Program-made: the position numbers and the translations under genes
Assembly (NCBI GenBank): GCA_026686845.1
Contig: JAIVEN010000009.1
Coordinates: 42,941,001 to 43,005,000, forward strand
Source: Adenanthera pavonina
Lineage: Eukaryota; Streptophyta; Magnoliopsida; Fabales; Fabaceae
DNA: 64,000 nucleotides
Reading direction: 5' to 3'
Shown: positions 58,399-64,000 of the stretch, in pieces
Numbering within the stretch: the first letter of the stretch is position 1
Layout of the letters: every line of letters begins with the position of its first letter
Notes under the pieces: model-generated
Told to the model about the DNA's origin: nothing
Databases searched by the model: none
Seen by the model: only the letters and a program-made list of their open reading frames with translations

Positions 58399-61300
58399 TT
58401 ATGTAGGGATATTTTCCCAAATCCCTTCATAATGATCACGTCTTGTGGCATGTACATCATCCACCTCATCTTCTTTGCTCAATTGAGGTAACCTCATGGA
58501 GAAAGGAGGGGTCTCATCAATATTAGAAGTTGATTCATCATTCCCAGCATTAGCAGTTTGTTTTTTTCCTTGGAGAACAACTGACCACTTTTTATCAACC
58601 GGATAAATAACATAAAAGATTTGTTTTGCTTGATTTGCCATGATAAAAGGCTCCTCCTTGTAACCTACCCTATTAAGATCTACCAAGGTAAATCCTAACT
58701 CATCTGTTTGGATACCATTATTACTATTAACCCACATGCATTTGAAAACAGGAACTCTAAATGCTATGTAGTCAACCTCCCATATCTCTTCAATAACTCC
58801 AAAATATGATGTGGTTGCCAAAACATGGTTTCTATCTTTTACACTAGAAAAATGCATTGCTTCAGCTTCTATCATAACCCCACTATTTTGCATAGTGTTC
58901 TTGTCATCTTAGGCTTTTGTATAGAAAGAATACCTATTGATGTCATATCCACTCCAACATAGGACATCAAAGCGAGGCCCATTGGCTAACCATCTTATTA
59001 TGTCAAAAACATTATCATCATTCATAACTTATTCATTGAACCATGATATGAAAGTCCTATTGTGCTCATTTACCAACCATTTATCACTCCTTCGACCCCT
59101 GATAATGTTTTTATGTGTGGCTAAGTAAGGCTGAACTTCATCAATGTTATTCAAGATGTACAGATGTGCTTGGAGCACTTTTCCATGACTCATGCTCTTC
59201 ACTTTGATCCCTGCGTGTACCCTTACTTGCTCCTCTTCCCTCATGGCAGGACTTTGGAAGTCCAATAGCTTCTATTGTTGACAAATACTCTATACAAAAT
59301 TTAACAGCTCTCCAGTAACATATTTTTCAATGATAGATGCTTCAGCCCGGTGTGGATTATTTACATACCTTTTTATGATTTTCATGTATCGCTCAAATGG
59401 GTACATCCACCTTAAATAAACGGGGCCACAAGGTCTTATCTCTCTCACCAAATGAATAATTAAATAAACCCTGATATCAAAAAAAATGGTGCAAAGTACA
59501 TCTCAAGTTAGCACAAGGTGATAACAACATCATTTTCCAATTCATCCAATTTCTACGGGTTGATCACTTTGTTACATATAGCATTGAAGAAGAAACATAA
59601 TCTGGTTATAGTATGTCACACATTTTTTGGTAATATGTCTCGAATAGCTACCGGTAACAATTGTTGTATCAACACATGGCAATCGTGAGACTCTAAGCCT
59701 ACTAATTTTAAATCTCTCATTAATACAAGCCTCTTGATGTTTGAAGAATACCCTTGTGGCACTTTGATGCCATGTAAACACTCACAAAAACTTCTTTTCT
59801 CTTTTCTCAACAATGTATAACATGCTGGGAGCAAATAAGTCCTCTCTCCTGCTAGCTGTAGAGCCAAGTCTTCTCATATCCCCATTTCAATCAAGTCCAG
59901 TCTCGCACTCACACCATCCTTACTCCCCTTCATATTTAAAAGTGTTCCAATAAGACTATCACACATATTTTTCTCCACATGCATCACCTCAAGACTCCGC
60001 CAATATAGAAGGTCAAAAAAGATAGACCTCTTTTTCTATAAGTTCTTCTCAGTTGCATGTTTTTGAGTCTTACCAAGGATCACATTGATGTCTTTCACTC
60101 ATTGATAAACTTGCTCTACAGTTATTGCCTTTGGAGCATTTTCATACTCTTGTAAGCCATTGAAAGCTTTTTTTAATCAACGATATGGGTGGTGCCTTTT
60201 GAGAAATCTTGATGACCAAGATAAATAGTCTTCTTTCCATGTTCAAGTTGATGGTAGCATGTGCCTTCTTCACAAATAAGGCATGCTTTGTGGCCCTTAA
60301 AACTATATCCAGACAAGTTTCTATATGCAGGGAAGTCATTTATCGTGCAAAAGATGATGGCACAAAGCTTAAAAGACTCCTTATAATATACATCAAACAC
60401 ATCCACTCCTTCCTCCCACAACACACTCAAGTCCTCAATCAAAGGTTTTAAGTAGACATCTATGTCGTTCCCTGGTTGTTTTGGACCCGAAATCATCATA
60501 GACAACATGATGTACTTGCGTTTCATACATAGCTGAGGAGGTAGGTTATAAATTACCAGGAGAATAGGTCATGAGCTATGTTTACTGCTAAGGTTGCCAT
60601 AAGGACTCATTCCATCAGTACAAAGCCCAAGCCTAAGATTTCTTGGCTCCTGACCAAATTCAAGGAACAATTGATCAATTGTTTTCCATTAAGGAGAATC
60701 AGCTAGATGTTGAAGCTTTCCATCATATTTCCTCTCATCTGTATGCCATCTCAAGTTCTTTGCTTCCTTTGCATTAGCAAACAATCACTTGAACCTTGGC
60801 ATTATTGGAAGATACCATAACACTTTCGAAGGACACCCCTTCATGATCACATCATAGTTAGTATCACCATCCCCTTTCACTTTGTAGCGTGATGACCCAT
60901 ATCTCGGACACACATATAGCCCCTTGTACTCATTTTTGTACAATATACAGTCATTAGGGCAAGCGTGTATCCTTTTATACTCTATACCCATTGGGCAAAG
61001 GATCTACTTTGCCTCATAGTTACGGTCTAGAAGTTTGTTACCTTCTAGAAGCATATCTTTCAACAACTCAAGCAAATCTGTGAAGCTACTATCGCTCCAG
61101 CTATTTCTTGCTTTTTATGTTGACCAATCTCAACACTGCTGACAATTGTGTGCATTTAGTGCACCCTGGATACAAAGACTTCTTTGCATCTTTGCACAAG
61201 CTATCATATATATGTGCTTACTAAAAAAACTCTACTCTAACATCATGAATCATCCTCTCTAGTCAAACATCCAAATCCACGTCAACTTTCTATTTTTCGA

Positions 61301-61547
61301 ACACACTAGGCATTTCTATTTCTCCATGCCATATCCATCGTGTATAGTTTTTATTGAAGCCGATACAAATTAGATGGTCTCTTATTTCAACAATACTCAA
61401 TCGCCTCCCATTCAAGCATTTTACACAAAGGCAGTAAAACCTCCCATTATCATCAGAAACATTCCTTTCAGCAAACTTCAGAAACTGCTCAACCCCATTC
61501 TTATATTCATCACTTGTCCTTCTAGCATTTATCCAACTACGATCCAT
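58399..61547 (-). pseudogene. CACTA transposase (Tnp2-type) with N-terminal transposase-associated and C-terminal DUF4216-like domains, broken
   Basis: It starts MDRSWINARRTSDEYKNGVE (61547), the opening of CACTA TnpD/Tnp2 proteins, followed by FYCLCVKCLNGR and a HLICIGFNKNYTRWIWHGE tract. Downstream come ACPNDCILYKNEY and YLPIMPRFK, then DVYLKPLIEDLSVLWEEGV...CTINDFPAYRNLSGYS (Tnp2 catalytic region), then the QLAGERTYLLPACY tract and a final DUF4216-like part (58399-58893: YFGVIEEIWEVDY, VFKCMWVNS, DELGFTLVDLN). Many stops and frameshifts separate these blocks, so it is a pseudogene. It would have acted in the nucleus on CACTA ends. Confidence 0.88.
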
Positions 61548-62866
61548 CACTACATAATCTGAACTTCCATAAATGAACAATTAAAACAAGCATGCATCAA
61601 GCAGAACCCAACCATTAAACTAGATTTAGGAACAATTGCCTCCAAAAATTGATAGAAAATGTAGATGATAATTAACCTTCAAAAATTAAATATGATAACC
61701 TTAATCTTGTGTCTAACTTAGTCCCAGCTTTAGGTACAATTGCCTTCAACGCAACTTTTCTCTTTAGTTTAGGTATGATTGTCTAGTTAGAAATCTACAT
61801 AGAGAAAAATCCTCATCATTTATTCTTGCACTAGAGCAATTTAGACACCTTCAAGTTGTAGGCACTTGCACAGGTCTTTAAGGTTAGAGATGGTACCAAA
61901 ATCTTCACAATAAATAATATTAACTTATCTGGCATTTTTTTAAATTACCAAACAATAACTTAGCTTTCAAAAGAAGAACTAAATTTATATTTTAAAAAAA
62001 TTTCACTAAAGGTATAGGTATAACCTATAGATCACAGGCTTTTGTTATAGTCAAAATTGGCAACTTCTTTATGACTTATATATAGAAATTACCTTCAGCA
62101 TTTCAGGGATAGTGACTATTACGTATGGCCTAATAGAAGTCACATTCTGATGCATATCACACTTCTTTTGTTAAGTTTCTATCTTTCGTGGCAGTTTGAA
62201 TATTCTATATAGGTTCTAGCTTTTGGTTTTGTAACCATAACTCTAGTAGCCTTGTTTCTAATGCTCATGTCCCTGCTGAAACTTCCTTATGTACCAACTG
62301 TTTCTGTTTACATGATCTTCATAAAAAAGGTCAGTCAAAGTAACTTTGGTACAACTCTTAAGTTCTGTTTAAAAAAAAAAAAAAGTCCCCCGTATGTGTT
62401 TTTGCCAAGGAACTTGGTAAAAGAAAATTATGAACTTTGCCTAAGTATAGTTCACGACCAAAATAGTCCATTAGAAATTAAAAAAAAATACCTTTCTCTG
62501 GATCAGAACTCAAGTGTTGCAATGTTTATACCCAGGTACAGTCTCTTGCTATAATGACAGACCTTTATTTTCTTTACTTCTGTTATACACAAGAGAAAGA
62601 AAAATTGAAGGGGGAAAATGAAGTAATGACATATATACGTGTATATATATATCTGGATGTGTGTGTCTATAAAATTATAAATTAGATGGTCATATAACAA
62701 AACTTATACATTAACAAAGGATTATAAACTAGGTAATGCGAGTAGTCAATCTCAGATGATAATAGCAATATAAAAGGCCTCAAATCAGATGAGTATAAAT
62801 TAGGTGCTCTATTTGATGATTAAAGGCTGAAATTTATATATTAAGAAGTGCAGAGCATGTTTCCTC
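61548..62866. other. Non-coding stretch upstream of the CACTA gene
   Basis: No supported gene. Poly-A occurs at about 62370-62384 and TA/GT microsatellites near 62634-62665. The ORF at 62252-62554 has no domain. The stretch may be the long 5' non-coding part of the CACTA element. Confidence 0.4.
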
Positions 62867-62878
62867 AAAGCAAATAAA

Positions 62879-63142
62879 AACCACATGGTTCCTCTGTTAT
62901 TCTTCTCATTTACTGGTGCGGCTCAAAAGACTAGCAACTTAGGTTCTCATATATTCATAGAAGGTGTAATCGCCCAGCTGATGGGCTTGCAAATTTAGGG
63001 CATGATTGTAATGATATAGTGCATTTTGATGAACCTCCTGAACTCACTGGGAGCTTCGTTTGCTCTAATGTAACTGGGGCTAATACCCATGACTCTGCTT
63101 AATTTATGAATGGGTAATACCCTTCTTTTCTATTAAAAAAAA
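62879..63142 (+). mobile_element. 5'-truncated L1-type LINE fragment with target duplication
   Basis: The plus strand reads HRRCNRPADGLANLGHDCND and then a stop near 63100, matching the RNase H tail (R-x-x-N-x-x-A-D-x-L-A) of plant L1 LINEs. It is followed by a TATTAAAA poly-A tail. AAAGCAAATAAA flanks it on both sides (62867-62878 and 63143-63154), with similar bases beyond, as expected for target-primed integration. Only about 260 bp of the element is present. Confidence 0.8.
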
Positions 63143-63154
63143 AAAGCAAATAAA

Positions 63155-63502
63155 CACCATAGAAACAGAAACAGCGTATGACGTAGAAAACACCAATTGA
63201 ACCCAATCTTTTTTGAATGAGAAGGGATAATTTCATACAACAGAGAAAGCAAATAATTACAAGGCAAACAAACAAATAGACAAAAAAATAGGGTGCAACA
63301 ACAAAAAAGAAGGCCAATTAAACCTAATCCAAGAAAAAAGGGCCGATTGAACTATATCTAAAAAGAGGGAAATTTTCAAGCAAAAAAGAGAAAGAATAGA
63401 ACAAAAGGGGAAACCTGTGGACGATGACCTGGATGCCGCAAGAGATTCACAAGACAAGGTCGACTACAAGCACTGATGGCACAAATGTCAGCAAGCATTA
63501 CA
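63155..63502. other. A-rich spacer between L1 fragment and copia LTR
   Basis: Mostly A/G-rich sequence without a gene. The minus-strand ORFs here are poly-Phe/Leu artefacts of A-rich DNA. Confidence 0.5.
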
Positions 63503-64000
63503 TGTTGGAGATTGTGCCCTAAGTCAATCATTGTATTATAAACATTATATTTTATTATGAAAAAGAAGGTGTTTTTTCTTACATTATTATATTGTTTGCA
63601 TGTTTTTCTTTATAATAATATCCTTGGATAAATTATTTTATCCTAAATATCCCTAGTCAATCATCTTTGTGGGAACAATGATGAATTAGGATTGAATTAA
63701 GATTAGTATGATTTTGATTGATAATTATGTAATAATCATGTTTAAAGATGCAAATTAAAATCATAAGCTCCTGTTAGAGAATAGGCACTGGATTGACCCA
63801 TTATGAGATAGCTGCATAGATCAAGTCATAAGCATATCTCATATATAACCGTGTCACTAAACCTTTAAACCTGAGATCGCCATGGCTTCCTACATGGGGA
63901 ACACTATACTTTGGTATAGTCAAAAGTCGCTTTTAATCGGGAGATCATAAAGGCTATGATCGGGCATAATGGAACTCATGTGGAGGAAGATGAATGGTCA
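63503..64000 (+). mobile_element. Start of a Ty1/copia-type LTR, cut by window end
   Basis: TGTTGGAGATTGTGCCCTAA at 63503 is a widely recurring opening of dicot copia LTRs (TG start). The body contains TTAGGATTGAATTAAGATT and related tracts as in that LTR type. The right end, the partner LTR and the target duplication are outside the window. The bases before it (TTACA, 63498-63502 region) would be the 5-bp duplication. Confidence 0.7.

Larger units (their letters stand above)
57303..61547 (-). mobile_element. CACTA (En/Spm) transposon, minus orientation, right end not in view
   Basis: The terminus CACTACTACAATTTATGTCT at 57303 is followed by subterminal copies of TTTATGTCTGTT in both orientations (57316, 57338, 57452, 57539, 57581), as is usual for CACTA ends. 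The minus-strand Tnp2-type gene (58399-61547) reads toward this end. No inverted CACTA end with TAGTG was found between 61548 and 64000, so the other terminus is probably beyond the window or lost. The region at 61548-63502 may be its non-coding 5' part, interrupted by an L1 fragment and a copia LTR. A 96-bp tandem duplication occurs at 57711-57902. Confidence 0.85.

Noticed and set aside
63099..63457. Minus-strand hydrophobic ORFs
   Set aside because: Phe/Leu-rich frames produced by poly-A/G-rich DNA, with no signal of a real membrane protein.
1..64000. CRISPR arrays, operons, bacterial promoters or other prokaryotic systems
   Set aside because: The window is plant nuclear DNA. The short tandem repeats found are minisatellites or retroelement parts without spacer-repeat architecture.

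Overview
This window is AT-rich nuclear DNA from a flowering plant, most probably a eudicot. The two intact genes have the intron layouts and protein sequences of plant families: a NAC transcription factor and a cytosolic UDP-glucose 4-epimerase. Everything else is transposon-dominated intergenic DNA with microsatellites and short A+T-rich tracts. The species cannot be named from sequence alone. There are no bacterial, organellar or CRISPR-like features, and no convincing tRNA or rRNA gene.

Layout. 1-619 is the end of a long LTR. 2090-2741 is a small CACTA-type element. 2800-7880 is a three-level nest on one site: an RTE-type LINE (minus strand) split by an LTR (3343-6729), which is itself split by a different solo LTR (5402-6530). 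7.9-11.7 kb is AT-rich spacer. 12459-14709 (+) is a three-exon NAC gene resembling NAC035/LOV1, with a tandemly duplicated upstream region. 16.6-23.3 kb holds several non-autonomous DNA transposons and a second RTE LINE relic. 26717-29393 is another LTR of the family seen at 1-619 and 3343-6729. About 32.6-41.6 kb is a large decayed Mutator-like element (MULE) with terminal inverted repeats of about 1.4 kb. It carries, on the minus strand, a mudrA-like transposase remnant and a plant-mobile-domain (PMD) pseudogene. 44322-46807 (+) is a complete nine-exon UDP-glucose 4-epimerase gene. 48987-54337 looks like a non-coding LTR retrotransposon derivative. 55946-56877 is a Harbinger-like non-autonomous element. 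From 57303 to at least 61547 is a CACTA (En/Spm) element in minus orientation with a broken Tnp2 gene. A 5'-truncated L1 fragment lies at 62879-63142, and a Ty1/copia-type LTR begins at 63503 and leaves the window.

The two host genes are unrelated in function: one is a transcriptional regulator, the other an enzyme of nucleotide-sugar metabolism. They are separated by about 30 kb of mobile DNA. No operon-like or cluster relationship is suggested. The most informative structures are the datable nested insertion at 2.8-7.9 kb and the long-TIR MULE that pairs a transposase with a PMD gene. Both are combinations of known families rather than a new biochemical system.
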